A stretch of 64,000 nt of DNA, taken from positions 1,137,501 to 1,201,500 of the forward strand of contig NZ_CP135436.1 in NCBI RefSeq assembly GCF_032340315.1, written 5' to 3'. A model generated the notes under the pieces. The model saw only the letters and a program-made list of their open reading frames with translations. It was not told the origin of the DNA and searched no databases. This stretch comes from Streptococcus sp. DTU_2020_1001019_1_SI_AUS_MUR_006 (GTDB taxonomy: Bacteria; Bacillota; Bacilli; Lactobacillales; Streptococcaceae). A program made the translations under genes and the position numbers. Below, one piece after another: positions 16,801 through 24,555 of this stretch. The stretch's first letter is position 1. Every line of letters begins with the position of its first letter.

Positions 16801-19511
16801 TGATTGCGACTTCAGATCGTGATAATACTTGGTTTGCGGTAAGAGAAATTGCTGTGAACCGTCCTGTGGAAGTTACTCGTGCTAAACAGTCAGCTACTGT
16901 GACTATCAGTCCAAATCTTATGTACAAGTACAACACAACAGTTGGTCAGATTACAGACGGACGTGATAATACTGAAGCCATGCTTGCAAATGCTGATAGA
17001 ACAGACACAACTCCAGTCAATGGTTGGGTACAACTTGACTTGGGTGAAGTTAAACCTGTGACCAAGGTTCGTTTGGTTCAAGGATCAGGAGATAAATTGG
17101 CAGAAGGTGTTCTTGAATATTCTGCAGATGGTAGCTCATGGCAAGAGTTGGATCGCTTGACTGGTGAACAAACAAAAGAAATCGAAACTCCAATTTCAGC
17201 TCGCTACGTTCGTGTTCGCAATACTAAGAACATCAACCTATGGTGGCGTATCGCTGATTTCTCAGTTGAAACACGTGCAGGCAATAGCGAATTGACTGAT
17301 ACAAATGTTGAAAGCTTGAAGTCAACTCCAGTTTATGACAGCCTAGGTCGTTATGACCTGAAAATTCCAAGCGGAACTAAGCTTCCAGCTAATAGCTACT
17401 TGGGTATGAAACTTGATCGTCTTCACCAAGCTGAAAGCATTCAAGCACTTGGTACAGAAAATCCATCTCTCAACTTGGAATACTCTCCAAATGCTCAAGA
17501 ATGGTATCCAGCTGATCAAGTGACTGATAAGTCCTTGGTACGTTATGTTCGTCTAGTTAATAAGACTGATCAAGAACAAGCAGTGACAGCAACATCTCTA
17601 CTTGTTAAGACAAAAGAAGTTCAACCAACAACACTTGATTCTACATCAATGGGAATCCACCCAACATACGGTCGAAATGACGTTCGTAAGATCAAGAACT
17701 TGGATCAGTTGTTTGACGGTGTCTACAATAACTTTGTAGAGTTCTCAGACTATGCTCGTAAAGACGGTCATATTACCTTGAAACTTGGTAGCGAACGTGA
17801 TATTAAGAAGATTAGAGCTTACATCCAAGACGGCACTCAAAACTATCTCCGTGATGGTAAGATTCAAGTCAGTCAAGATGGCAAGACTTGGACGGATGTT
17901 GTGACAGTTGGTGACGGCCTTGCTAATGAAACACGTGATGACTCCTTGACAGATGGCTGGACACATGATTCTAAGATGCCAGGAAATCGCTATATCGAGG
18001 GTGAACTTTCAAGCCCAGTTAAAGCCAACTATCTCCGTGTTCTATTTACAGCAGACTATGATGCTCGTTTTGTAGGTTTCACTGAGTTGGTGATCAATGA
18101 TGGTGAATTCGTGAAACCAATCAATGACCCAACTGTTGAAGGAAACAGCGGTGAAAGCCAAGGAAACCTATACACAAACCTTGTGGATGGCAAAGTATTG
18201 ACAAGCTACAAGGCTGAGAAAGAACAAGGTGAGCTTGTCTACCACTTGTCAGAACCGACAGATTCTAACCATATCCGACTTGTTTCAAGTCTTCCTCAAG
18301 GAGTGAAAGCTCGTGTGCTTGCTCGTACTCTGAAAGAGGATAAAGCAGATGCTTGGTCAGAACTAGGTGAGATTACCTCAAGCTTCCAAACATTTGCTGT
18401 TAGAGATAAGTCTCCATTATTGGATGTCAAACTTGTTTGGGAAGGTGGCAAACCAGAGTTCTACGAAATGACGACCTTCCACCAAGAACTGCCAGAAGAA
18501 CCAGAGAAACCAGCTCCAACTACAAGTAAGGGTGATGAGCCAGCACCAGTAGTAGAAGTCCCAGAATTTACTGGTGGCGTAAATGGTGTTGAAGCAGCTG
18601 TTCAAGAAGTTCCAGAATACACTGAAGCTATTGGCACAGCAGGTGATGAGGCAGCACCGGTAGTAGAAGTCCCAGAATTTACTGGTGGCGTAAATGGTGT
18701 TGAAGCAGCTGTTCAAGAAGTTCCAGAATACACTGAAGCTATTGGCACAGCAGGCGATGAAGTAGCACCAGTAGTAGAAGTCCCAGAATTCACAGGCGGC
18801 GTTAACGCAGTCGAAGCAGCTGTTCAAGAAGTTCCAGAATACACTGAAGCTATTGGCACAGCAGGCGATGAAGTAGCACCAGTAGTAGAAGTCCCAGAAT
18901 TCACAGGTGGCGTTAACGCAGTCGAAGCAGCTGTTCAAGAAGTTCCAGAATACACAGGAGCTATTGGCACAGCAGGCGATGAACCAGCACCAGTAGTAGA
19001 AGTCCCAGAATTCACAGGTGGCGTAAATGGTGTCGAAGCAGCTATTCATGAAGTTCCAGAGTATACTGAAGCTACGGTAGAAGCAGACAAGATTCCAGCA
19101 CCAGTAGTAGAAGTTCCAGAATACACAGGCGGTGTCAATGGAGCAGAAGCAGCTGTCCATGAAGTCCCAGAATATACTGGTGGGGTGAATGGTGTTGAAG
19201 CAGCTGTCCATGAAGTCCCAGAGTTCACTGGTCACGTAAATGGATCAGAAGGAACTACTCACGAAGTTCCAGAATTTACTGGAAGTGTGAATGGTTCAGC
19301 CCCAACTACACATGAAACTCCAGCATACAGAGATGAGCAGTCTCTTGTAGCTCTTGCTATGTCACAAGATAAGACCTACCAAGCACCTGCAAGTCATCCA
19401 TACAAGCTCCCAGAAACAGGTACTAAAGAAAATGCTGGCCTTGCAGCCGTTGGTGTTGTAGGTGCACTTCTTGCTATGTTTGCTATGGGAAAGAAAAAAG
19501 ACGACGAATAA
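10836..19511 (+). CDS. Wall-anchored GH20 + GH84 double beta-N-acetylhexosaminidase
   Basis: A 2891-residue surface protein with a YSIRK signal peptide (YSIRKFTIG). Modules in order: an F5/8 type C (CBM32-like) domain about 145-290; a GH20 N-domain and barrel about 390-870 with the catalytic Asp-Glu pair D695-E696 in HIGTDEYYG; a LamG-like module about 910-1045; a second CBM32-like domain about 1055-1190; a GH84 domain about 1260-1860 with the catalytic Asp pair D1519-D1520 in ILADDAPSP and the family stretch GFIEGYYGNPWS; more CBM32-like domains to about 2430; a repeat stalk; LPETG near 2858, a membrane helix and a basic tail. Both catalytic families remove terminal beta-GlcNAc or GalNAc from glycans, so it should continue the O- and N-glycan breakdown begun by its neighbour. 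The domain calls are firm; the natural substrate is inferred. Confidence 0.93.
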   Translation: MGKHFFEKRCHYSIRKFTIGAASVMIGASIFGAGMVQAAETEGPAETEGTITQAQPLDKLPADIAAAIEKAEASAGTVDEQPAASETGATAAETTTPKPTETPAPKEEVASKPATNPKEEAASEAKLVASPATKDVVDTPDVNHLEKATATASNHEANTPFTAEKAIDGKPDTRWATDQNVEKPTIEFTLEKTTVIKHVEIDWDRRLRGQQNDPNIKSWNLYYAGQDDVNGSGNKEWKLAHQRTGTPVLDEKVDLKEAIQAKYLKLEITDYQAGTMNWKNVGIQEIRAYSNIPDASKPTDIRQVTELAVAEDGKSLVLPKLPGQVSLIGSNKQGVVDLNNKIYKPLTDQTVKVMVQQVKDTHTFTKEFEVLIKGLHADEGVGTKPAVAPAVQQWYGTEGKTSITADTVISVGDSGFGQEAKFYQTDLESRGLEIATGDQTAQKRIEFKKVVDKGYGKEGYGITIKDGVITVEAATNAGAFYATRTLLQMGEKDLQNGEIRDFPSFSHRGFMLDTGRKFIPYDTLVDIMLNMAYYKMNDLQLHLNDNYIFLKDHLAGKNLTPQEELDYVLKNAKTGFRVETDVVGENGEKLTSDEHYTKEEMQEIIKLAKALHINLVPEIDTPGHALSFVKVRPDLMYKGSLSDYRGKHNVERVAMLDLDNKYEETLAFVKSVYDKLLDGEDAPLHGVSTVHIGTDEYYGSRESYRRYVNDMIQYIKGKGYTPRIWGSLSAKPGTTPVDWKDVEVDIWSLGWQRPADAIAQGAKIINITDIPTYSVPSGSNSQGGYGDYASYERQYNSWTPNDFTTGGGPRLEASNPNIIGGGHAVWNDNIDLHETGLTSYDIFKRFFKSMQTTAERTWGSDRAGKTFAERTLPTSVYAPQSNPDKTVEESDLFKINPETIKDYLAKKVQKTEAGLNFEKDSTIEGLVGDAGPSHVLKLDVTVTGDGEQTFSTSGDNQLYLADKDGYLAYTFEQFHIQFNKKLEKNKRYQISVVTKPQVTEVYVDGEKVERIANPAYPRFAHNSLVLPLETIGGFKGILHSAELSNQPFVNPRLIPNDHFTVSATSQELPGTNAEGPVEKAFDNDPNTFWHSKWSGHQAPFTVAMNLKAAEKVNGLTYLPRPGGGNGVVTSYEIYAQKDGQMVKVASGTWENNSKEKTVNFDAVETDKVEFKILSGVGGFGSAAEIQLLKPLSDSKPEEPVTPEKPVTPEKPITPEQPKVEEVSDGTTELADSFVAKKPASDDAIAAAAQSQDYLKKEYKVFPTPQKVTYGEGVTKLHKQVNLVMGDQLDIYTRNRLKSVLQDHQISYTSSKTAVAGVTNIYLGVHGQNSQAEKETSGISQGLFDKIDAYALSIKNNTISIVGKDTDAVFYGLTTLKHMLNESEAPVLRNVTVEDFAEIKNRGFIEGYYGNPWSNADRAELMRYGGDLKLTQYFFAPKDDPYHNKKWRELYPEEKLAEIRELARVGNQNKTRYVWTIHPFMNNRIRFGNDADYQKDLETIKAKFTQLMDVGVREFGILADDAPSPVGGYNSYNRLMKDMTDWLTEKQATYVGLRKEMIFVPGQYWGNGREDELKSLNENLPTSTSMTLTGGKIWGEVSERFLSNLKNNLTAGGKTYRPVSLWVNWPVTDNSKQHLILGGGEKFLHPNVDPSLLSGIMLNPMQQSEPSKIALFSAAQYAWKQWKSEEEAKRVNDIAFNFVENGKFTDSEASLAFRELGKHMINQNMDGRVVKLEESVELAPKLAAFMAKLKAGQDVSAERQELRAEFAKLKAAAQLYKASGDEKMRAQIHYWLDNTIDQMDALSALLDGTEAIEKNDSAKLWDSYYKGLKLYEQSQTYTFHYVDHDERAELGVQHIRPFLLGLREILATEVQKALHPDQVISTFITNRTGVEGGLAEVTDGDLGTHALIKSPNSIKTGDYIGLKFNKAVPIQNLTFAMGTQANPRDTFNNAKVEYLNENDEWVTLSEPSYTGNEPLLKFENLNINAKAVRMIATSDRDNTWFAVREIAVNRPVEVTRAKQSATVTISPNLMYKYNTTVGQITDGRDNTEAMLANADRTDTTPVNGWVQLDLGEVKPVTKVRLVQGSGDKLAEGVLEYSADGSSWQELDRLTGEQTKEIETPISARYVRVRNTKNINLWWRIADFSVETRAGNSELTDTNVESLKSTPVYDSLGRYDLKIPSGTKLPANSYLGMKLDRLHQAESIQALGTENPSLNLEYSPNAQEWYPADQVTDKSLVRYVRLVNKTDQEQAVTATSLLVKTKEVQPTTLDSTSMGIHPTYGRNDVRKIKNLDQLFDGVYNNFVEFSDYARKDGHITLKLGSERDIKKIRAYIQDGTQNYLRDGKIQVSQDGKTWTDVVTVGDGLANETRDDSLTDGWTHDSKMPGNRYIEGELSSPVKANYLRVLFTADYDARFVGFTELVINDGEFVKPINDPTVEGNSGESQGNLYTNLVDGKVLTSYKAEKEQGELVYHLSEPTDSNHIRLVSSLPQGVKARVLARTLKEDKADAWSELGEITSSFQTFAVRDKSPLLDVKLVWEGGKPEFYEMTTFHQELPEEPEKPAPTTSKGDEPAPVVEVPEFTGGVNGVEAAVQEVPEYTEAIGTAGDEAAPVVEVPEFTGGVNGVEAAVQEVPEYTEAIGTAGDEVAPVVEVPEFTGGVNAVEAAVQEVPEYTEAIGTAGDEVAPVVEVPEFTGGVNAVEAAVQEVPEYTGAIGTAGDEPAPVVEVPEFTGGVNGVEAAIHEVPEYTEATVEADKIPAPVVEVPEYTGGVNGAEAAVHEVPEYTGGVNGVEAAVHEVPEFTGHVNGSEGTTHEVPEFTGSVNGSAPTTHETPAYRDEQSLVALAMSQDKTYQAPASHPYKLPETGTKENAGLAAVGVVGALLAMFAMGKKKDDE
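18532..19075 (+). repeat. 111-bp in-frame tandem repeats in the GH20-GH84 stalk
   Basis: About five copies of a 37-residue unit built from [30 protein letters not shown] and GTAGDE. The sub-motifs are the same as in the stalk of the upstream GH101 protein, so the two genes share near-identical short DNA tracts. Confidence 0.9.
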
Positions 19512-19530
19512 GATGATGTAAAAGCATCTA

Positions 19531-19728
19531 ATACTCAATGAAAATCAAAGAGCAAACTAGGAAACTAGCCGAAGGTTGCTCAAAGCACTGCTTTGAGGTT
19601 GTAGATAAGACTGACGAAGTCAGCTAAAAACACTGTTTTGAGGTTGTGAATAGAACTGACGAAGTCAGTAACATATACCTACGGCAAGGCGACGTTGACG
19701 CGGTTTGAATTTGATTTTCGAAGAGTAT
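19531..19728 (-). repeat. BOX element, A-B-B-C type
   Basis: It runs from ATACTCAATGAAAATC to TTCGAAGAGTAT. The boxA part on the right contains the CTACGGCAAGGCGACG core of the classic BOX-PCR primer. Two boxB units, each with the CTGACGAAGTCAG palindrome, lie in the middle, and boxC is on the left. Orientation A to C is leftward. About 200 bp. Confidence 0.93.
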
Positions 19729-19767
19729 AAGTCATAGAGATTGAATCAAGAGACTAATCTCGATTAT

Positions 19768-19825
19768 AAAAAGCGGACAAAACTAGTTTTCTGATAAACA
19801 GAAGCTGGTCTTGTTCGCTTTTTCT
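19768..19825 (+). terminator. Terminator of the GH20-GH84 gene, after the BOX element
   Basis: AAAAAGCGGACAA (from 19768) pairs with TTGTTCGCTTTTT (19811-19823), with an imperfect inner stem. The BOX copy therefore lies inside the 3' untranslated region of the glycosidase transcript. Confidence 0.8.
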
Positions 19826-19894
19826 TAAAGTGAGGAAGCTGATGGTCATTGAAGTTCTTTGAATAAAACATTCCTAACTCCTGACGAAGTCCTT

Positions 19895-19999
19895 ATACTC
19901 AATGAAAATCAAAGAGCAAACTAGGAAACTAGCCGCAGGCTGTACTTGAGTACGGCAAAGCGACGTTGACGCGGTTTGAATTTGATTTTCGAAGAGTAT
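19895..19999 (-). repeat. BOX element, A-C type without boxB
   Basis: About 105 bp from ATACTCAATGAAAATC to TTCGAAGAGTAT. It has the boxC end and the boxA CGGCAAAGCGACG core joined directly, with no boxB. Confidence 0.9.
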
Positions 20000-20308
20000 T
20001 AGATTGGGTTAAGCCGCAAGCCAATTACTACCATTTAGGATGTTTTGATGACAATTTAAGAAAGAGCAATCTTTTCCTAGAAATAAATGCTAAACTATGG
20101 TTGTTCCTAAACATGATTTAGTAGATCGGTGGTTTGGTTCAAACCTAAAAGAATAGAGCTGATCTTACAAGTTAATCTGAAGAGTATTATTGGATTGGAT
20201 TTAGAGATAGCTAGTAGAAAAAAGTAAATCTGAAATTTGATGTTCTCTTGTGAGCAAGACTAAGAAGTTATTCTATTCATTTATTGGTAGAAAGCTTTGG
20301 GGGTATCT
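20000..20308. other. Intergenic stretch with no recognisable feature
   Basis: AT-rich sequence with no convincing frame, repeat or hairpin. It may contain decayed genes. It ends in GGGGG before the small gene at 20309. Confidence 0.4.
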
Positions 20309-20473
20309 ATGAAATTTAATAAATATGCCTATCCCTTAGCGCAAGCCTGCTTGGGTTTGTATTTATTCGCTGATGGAGGTAGTTTGATCAATTTAGATAT
20401 TGGGGTTATCCTTGTCTTACTATCCTTGATTAAGGGAGTAGAAATCTATAAAGAAGAAAGAAAACATAGGTGA
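20309..20473 (+). CDS. Small membrane protein of unknown function (54 aa)
   Basis: ATG at 20309 preceded by GGGGG. The product is mostly two hydrophobic stretches (residues about 8-24 and 29-44) with a charged tail IYKEERKHR. I do not recognise the family. It lies 51 bp before a CPBP protease gene, as do small hydrophobic partners or immunity peptides in bacteriocin-type loci, but no bacteriocin gene is visible here. The function is open. Confidence 0.55.
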   Translation: MKFNKYAYPLAQACLGLYLFADGGSLINLDIGVILVLLSLIKGVEIYKEERKHR

Positions 20474-20524
20474 GCATCGTTAGTAACTAGAGATGCTGGA
20501 GTTCAGGAAAGAAGAGGTAGTGGT

Positions 20525-21226
20525 TTGCAAAAGTTGAAAAATAGTTTAAAATTTGTAGGAATGATCTTACTGATTATAAATGTAAATACATTTCCCATGA
20601 GAATGCTGGCTCTCGAAGATTCTAGTTCTCTATCCTTAAAGTGGACGACTAGTATTGGGTATTTGGTACTGGCTACTTTCTTGCTAGTTGCTGTTTGGCG
20701 ACAATATAAAAAGAAAATTCCGAATCAGCAGAAGGCTTTCAAGTTTACCTGGAAGGATTTTGGAATAGCCCTTTTATTTTATGTGGCTACTCGACTAGTA
20801 GCGATTGTAGGTACTCTCCTAATCCAAGTGGTTACTGGAAATCCAACTTCCGCTAACGATGCTGCCTTGCTGGCCACAAGTGAGCAGGTTACTCGTGTTT
20901 TTCCTCTATTTTTCATCGCCTTTCATTTTGCAATTGGTATATTTGCTCCAATCATGGAAGAATTAGTATTTAGAGGATTCTTCAGCCACTATTTTTTTAA
21001 AGAAGATCAAAAGTGGTTGAAATTGCTAATAAGTTCTGCGATTTTTGGCTATCTGCATATGTTTTATCCGATAGAGTTTGTAACTTATTTTTTACTGGGA
21101 GTGATATTTTACTTAGCCTATGCTCGTAGAGGGAATATTCTTGATTCTATAGCTGTTCATTTGCTAAATAACGGAGTGCTGGTACTGGTATCTATCCTAA
21201 ACTATCTATTTTTAGTTTTTAGCTAA
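20525..21226 (+). CDS. CPBP-family intramembrane metalloprotease
   Basis: A 233-residue protein with about six membrane helices. It has the CPBP (Rce1/Abi) motifs: EELVFRGFF near residue 148, HMFYP near 181 and HLLNN near 220, which supply the catalytic Glu and His residues. The start is TTG, preceded by AGAAGAGG. An in-frame ATG exists 12 codons later, so the exact start is uncertain. In streptococci such proteins are often linked to bacteriocin self-immunity or peptide processing; that role is only inferred. The stop codon overlaps the first bases of a BOX element, so the insertion forms the gene's 3' end. Confidence 0.8.
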   Translation: MQKLKNSLKFVGMILLIINVNTFPMRMLALEDSSSLSLKWTTSIGYLVLATFLLVAVWRQYKKKIPNQQKAFKFTWKDFGIALLFYVATRLVAIVGTLLIQVVTGNPTSANDAALLATSEQVTRVFPLFFIAFHFAIGIFAPIMEELVFRGFFSHYFFKEDQKWLKLLISSAIFGYLHMFYPIEFVTYFLLGVIFYLAYARRGNILDSIAVHLLNNGVLVLVSILNYLFLVFS

Positions 21227-21375
21227 TACTCTTCGAAAATCTCTTCAAACCACGTCAGCGTCGCCTTGCCGTATATTTGTTACTGACTTCGTCAGTTCTA
21301 TCCACAACCTCAAAACAGTGTTTTGAGCAACCTGTGGTTAGCTTCCTAGTTTGCTCTTTGATTTTCATTGAGTAT
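21226..21375 (+). repeat. BOX element, A-B-C type
   Basis: It runs from ATACTCTTCGAAAATC to TTCATTGAGTAT, with one boxA, one boxB (CTGACTTCGTCAG) and one boxC. It starts within the TAA stop codon of the CPBP gene. Confidence 0.93.
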
Positions 21376-21465
21376 AAAATATATTCAAAAAATGATTGGT
21401 TTAAAGGCTGATCATTTTTCTGTTGCAAAGATCAACTTTTGCTGATAAATGCTGAAGATAGCAAT

Positions 21466-21492
21466 AAAAAAACCAGCGATTCAATCACTGGC
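21466..21492 (-). terminator. Terminator of the Ser/Thr-rich membrane protein gene
   Basis: Read leftward, CCAGTGAT and ATCGCTGG pair with one G-T wobble, followed by a run of T. Confidence 0.75.
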
Positions 21493-21507
21493 TGTTAGAT
21501 CGTTCTT

Positions 21508-21918
21508 TTAGGAAGCTCCATTAGTAGTAGACGTTTTGGTATCTGTTGTTTGAGTGCTAGAAGAAGGAACAGTCGGTTGTTCTTGTTTACTGCTAGTATC
21601 TTCTTTCTTGCTTTCTGCACTGCTACTAGATTGGGTTGTTGTTTCTTCTTGTGTGTTTTCTTTTGTAGAAGTATTGTCCTTGTTTGGAGTAGTATTCTCT
21701 TGAGGGGATTCCTTTTGAATCTCTTTTATGACTGTTGTCTGGGTTGTCGTAGTTTCTTTTTTAGAGTTATTATTATTATTCATAGCATTCATGATGGTGA
21801 TACTTGCAGTAATCAGCCCCAGAATACTACCGATAGTAGCTATCGTCTTTTGAAAAACAGTAAATCCTTTTTTGATGTGTTCTGTTTTGGGTTTTGATGT
21901 TCTACGATAATTAGACAT
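21508..21918 (-). CDS. Ser/Thr/Gln-rich single-span membrane protein (unknown)
   Basis: 136 residues: a basic N-terminus, one membrane helix at about residues 25-45, then a long low-complexity tail of Ser, Thr, Gln, Lys and Glu that would lie outside the cell. It has no LPXTG motif and no enzymatic motif. Similar short anchored proteins with disordered tails are common in mitis-group streptococci, but I cannot assign a family. It diverges from the cysteine desulfurase gene. A GGAGAGAT stretch before the ATG serves as ribosome binding site. Confidence 0.65.
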   Translation of the reverse strand: MSNYRRTSKPKTEHIKKGFTVFQKTIATIGSILGLITASITIMNAMNNNNNSKKETTTTQTTVIKEIQKESPQENTTPNKDNTSTKENTQEETTTQSSSSAESKKEDTSSKQEQPTVPSSSTQTTDTKTSTTNGAS

Positions 21919-21993
21919 AATATCTCTCCTTTACTAAAATTCATTATACCGAAAATCTTTAAAAAAAACTTAAATGAACCTGAATTGCCTTTC

Positions 21994-22022
21994 TTGTCGC
22001 CTGAACTGTTTCGTGATACAAT
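21994..22022 (+). promoter_or_regulatory. Promoter of the cysteine desulfurase-thiI operon
   Basis: TTGTCG (21994-21999), a 17-base spacer and TACAAT (22017-22022) with an extended TGA before the -10. Confidence 0.7.
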
Positions 22023-22054
22023 AGAAGGAGTGATTTTAGAAAGCGTGAGAAACC

Positions 22055-23197
22055 ATGATTTACTTTGATAATTCGGCAACGACTAAGCCTTATCCAGAAG
22101 CACTTGAAACCTATATGCAAGTGTCTGCAAAAATTATTGGAAATCCTTCAAGTCTCCATCGTTTGGGAGACCAATCTACCAGAATTTTAGAAGCTTCCCG
22201 TCAGCAGATTGCAGAATTGATTGGCAAGAAAAGCGAGGAAATCTTCTTTACCTCTGGTGGTACTGAAGGTGATAACTGGGTTATCAAAGGTGTAGCTTTT
22301 GAAAAAGCGCAATTTGGTAAACACATTATTGTGTCAGCTATTGAGCACCCAGCAGTCAAGGAGTCAGCTCTTTGGCTCAAGACTCAAGGTTTTGAAGTGG
22401 ATTTTGCACCAGTTGATGAAAAAGGATTTGTAGATGTAACTGCTTTAGAAAATCTACTTCGTCCTGATACAACGCTAGTCTCTGTTATGGCAGTCAACAA
22501 TGAAATCGGCTCAATCCAGCCTATTGAAGCTATTTCAGAACTTTTAGCGGATAAACCAACCATTTCTTTTCATGTAGATGCTGTTCAGGCCTTGGCTAAG
22601 ATTCCGACAGAAAAGTATCTGACTGATCGAGTAGATTTCGCAACCTTCTCCAGTCATAAATTCCATGGAGTTCGTGGTGTTGGCTTTGTCTATATCAAGT
22701 CTGGTAAGAAGATTACACCGCTTTTAACTGGTGGTGGCCAAGAGCGTGACTATCGTTCCACAACTGAGAATGTAGCAGGGATTGCAGCGACAGCCAAGGC
22801 CCTACGTTTGTCTATGGAAAGACTGGACTTGTTTTCTAGCAAAACGAGTCAGATGAAGGAAGTCATCCGTCAGGCTCTTCTTGACTATCCAGATATTTTT
22901 GTCTTTTCAGGTGAGGAAGACTTTGCTCCTCATATTCTGACCTTTGGGATTAAGGGAGTTCGTGGGGAAGTCATTGTTCATGCCTTTGAAGACTATGATA
23001 TTTTCATCTCTACAACCTCTGCTTGCTCGTCCAAGGCTGGGAAACCTGCTGGTACCCTGATTGCCATGGGCATTGAAAAAGATAAAGCCCAGTCAGCAGT
23101 TCGTTTCAGTCTAGACCTAGAAAATGACATGAGTCAAGTTGAACAATTTTTGACTAAATTAAAATTAATCTACAATCAAACTAAAAAAGTAAGATAG
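22055..23197 (+). CDS. Cysteine desulfurase (NifS/IscS-like)
   Basis: A 380-residue PLP-dependent class V aminotransferase-fold enzyme that removes sulfur from L-cysteine and carries it as a persulfide. K202 in [10 protein letters not shown] should bind PLP and C324 in TSACSSK should carry the sulfur. It is followed after 8 bp by thiI, so it is probably the dedicated sulfur donor for tRNA 4-thiouridine synthesis, like NifZ beside ThiI in Bacillus. It shares a promoter and presumably a message with thiI. Confidence 0.93.
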   Translation: MIYFDNSATTKPYPEALETYMQVSAKIIGNPSSLHRLGDQSTRILEASRQQIAELIGKKSEEIFFTSGGTEGDNWVIKGVAFEKAQFGKHIIVSAIEHPAVKESALWLKTQGFEVDFAPVDEKGFVDVTALENLLRPDTTLVSVMAVNNEIGSIQPIEAISELLADKPTISFHVDAVQALAKIPTEKYLTDRVDFATFSSHKFHGVRGVGFVYIKSGKKITPLLTGGGQERDYRSTTENVAGIAATAKALRLSMERLDLFSSKTSQMKEVIRQALLDYPDIFVFSGEEDFAPHILTFGIKGVRGEVIVHAFEDYDIFISTTSACSSKAGKPAGTLIAMGIEKDKAQSAVRFSLDLENDMSQVEQFLTKLKLIYNQTKKVR

Positions 23198-23205
23198 GAG
23201 CATTC

Positions 23206-24420
23206 ATGCAGTATTCAGAAATTATGATTCGCTATGGAGAGTTGTCAACCAAGGGTAAAAACCGTATGCGTTTCATCAATAAACTACGTAATAATATCTC
23301 AGACGTTTTGTCCATCTATCCTCAAGTTAAAGTGACAGCAGACCGCGATCGTGCCCATGCTTATCTCAATGGGGCAGATTATGAACCAGTGGCAGAATCT
23401 CTCAAACAAGTTTTTGGAATACAAAACTTTTCTCCAGTATATAAGGTTGAAAAATCCGTAGAAGTTCTGAAATCTGCTGTCCAAGAGATTATGAAGGACA
23501 TCTACAAGGAAGGAATGACCTTTAAAATCTCAAGCAAGCGTAGTGACCACAACTTTGAGCTAGATAGTCGTGAACTCAACCAAACTCTTGGTGGTGCAGT
23601 CTTTGAAGCCATTCCCAATGTACAAGCACAAATGAAAAATCCTGACATCAATCTTCAGGTGGAGATTCGTGAAGAGGCGGCCTACCTTTCTTATGAAACC
23701 ATTCGAGGAGCTGGTGGTTTACCGGTTGGAACTTCAGGGAAAGGCATGCTCATGTTGTCAGGTGGGATTGACTCACCAGTAGCTGGTTATCTAGCTCTAA
23801 AACGTGGAGTGGATATCGAGGCTGTCCACTTTGCTAGTCCACCATATACAAGTCCAGGTGCCCTCAAAAAAGCGCAGGATTTGACTCGTAAATTGACTAA
23901 GTTCGGTGGTAATATTCAGTTTATTGAAGTGCCTTTCACTGAGATTCAAGAAGAGATTAAGGCTAAGGCTCCAGAAGCTTATCTCATGACTCTGACTCGC
24001 CGCTTTATGATGCGCATTACGGACCGTATCCGAGAAGTGAGAAATGGTTTGGTCATCATCAATGGTGAAAGTCTTGGTCAGGTGGCAAGCCAAACCCTGG
24101 AGAGTATGCAGGCTATCAATGCGGTGACTAATACACCGATTATCCGACCAGTTGTGACCATGGATAAGTTGGAAATCATAGATATCGCTCAGGAAATTGA
24201 CACCTTTGAAATTTCTATCCAGCCCTTTGAAGACTGTTGTACGATTTTTGCACCCGATCGTCCGAAGACAAATCCAAAGATTAAGAATGCAGAGCAGTAT
24301 GAAACACGTATGGATGTCGAAGGTCTGGTTGAACGTGCAGTAGCAGGAATCATGATTACTGAAATTACGCCTCAAGCTGAGAAGGATGCAGTTGATGAGC
24401 TAATTGACGATCTCCTCTAA
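23206..24420 (+). CDS. thiI: tRNA 4-thiouridine synthase ThiI
   Basis: 404 residues. An N-terminal ferredoxin-like and THUMP domain (to about 165) binds tRNA, followed by an ATP pyrophosphatase domain with the PP-loop SGGIDSP at about residues 184-190. It ends without the C-terminal rhodanese domain of E. coli ThiI, as in Bacillus-type enzymes, so sulfur must come directly from the desulfurase encoded just upstream. It makes s4U at position 8 of tRNA. RBS AGGAG. Confidence 0.95.
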   Translation: MQYSEIMIRYGELSTKGKNRMRFINKLRNNISDVLSIYPQVKVTADRDRAHAYLNGADYEPVAESLKQVFGIQNFSPVYKVEKSVEVLKSAVQEIMKDIYKEGMTFKISSKRSDHNFELDSRELNQTLGGAVFEAIPNVQAQMKNPDINLQVEIREEAAYLSYETIRGAGGLPVGTSGKGMLMLSGGIDSPVAGYLALKRGVDIEAVHFASPPYTSPGALKKAQDLTRKLTKFGGNIQFIEVPFTEIQEEIKAKAPEAYLMTLTRRFMMRITDRIREVRNGLVIINGESLGQVASQTLESMQAINAVTNTPIIRPVVTMDKLEIIDIAQEIDTFEISIQPFEDCCTIFAPDRPKTNPKIKNAEQYETRMDVEGLVERAVAGIMITEITPQAEKDAVDELIDDLL

Positions 24421-24454
24421 TTAGAAAATCCAGAAGAATAGAGAAAATAAGTAG

Positions 24455-24505
24455 AAAAAGTTAGTTTTTTGTTCTAAATTTAGACGGAAACTGACTTTTT
24501 TTCTA
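24455..24505 (+). terminator. Terminator after thiI
   Basis: AAAAAGTTAGTTT (24455-24467) pairs with AAACTGACTTTTT (24488-24500) with one mismatch, then more T. Confidence 0.8.
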
Positions 24506-24514
24506 TTTTTGTGC

Positions 24515-24520
24515 TATAAT
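24515..24520 (+). promoter_or_regulatory. -10 box of the esterase operon
   Basis: TATAAT at 24515-24520 just after the thiI terminator. It argues for translation starting at ATG 24556 and not at the upstream in-frame TTG 24532. Confidence 0.6.
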
Positions 24521-24555
24521 AAGATAAAATTTTGAATATAGAGAGTTTTCTGACA

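Noticed and set aside
18417..19235. 272-codon leftward frame over the GH20-GH84 stalk
   Set aside because: It is Cys/Phe/Trp-rich antisense of the coding repeats and has no RBS or promoter.
20309..21226. Bacteriocin locus around the CPBP protease
   Set aside because: No double-glycine leader peptide or bacteriocin transporter gene is visible, so only a loose resemblance remains.
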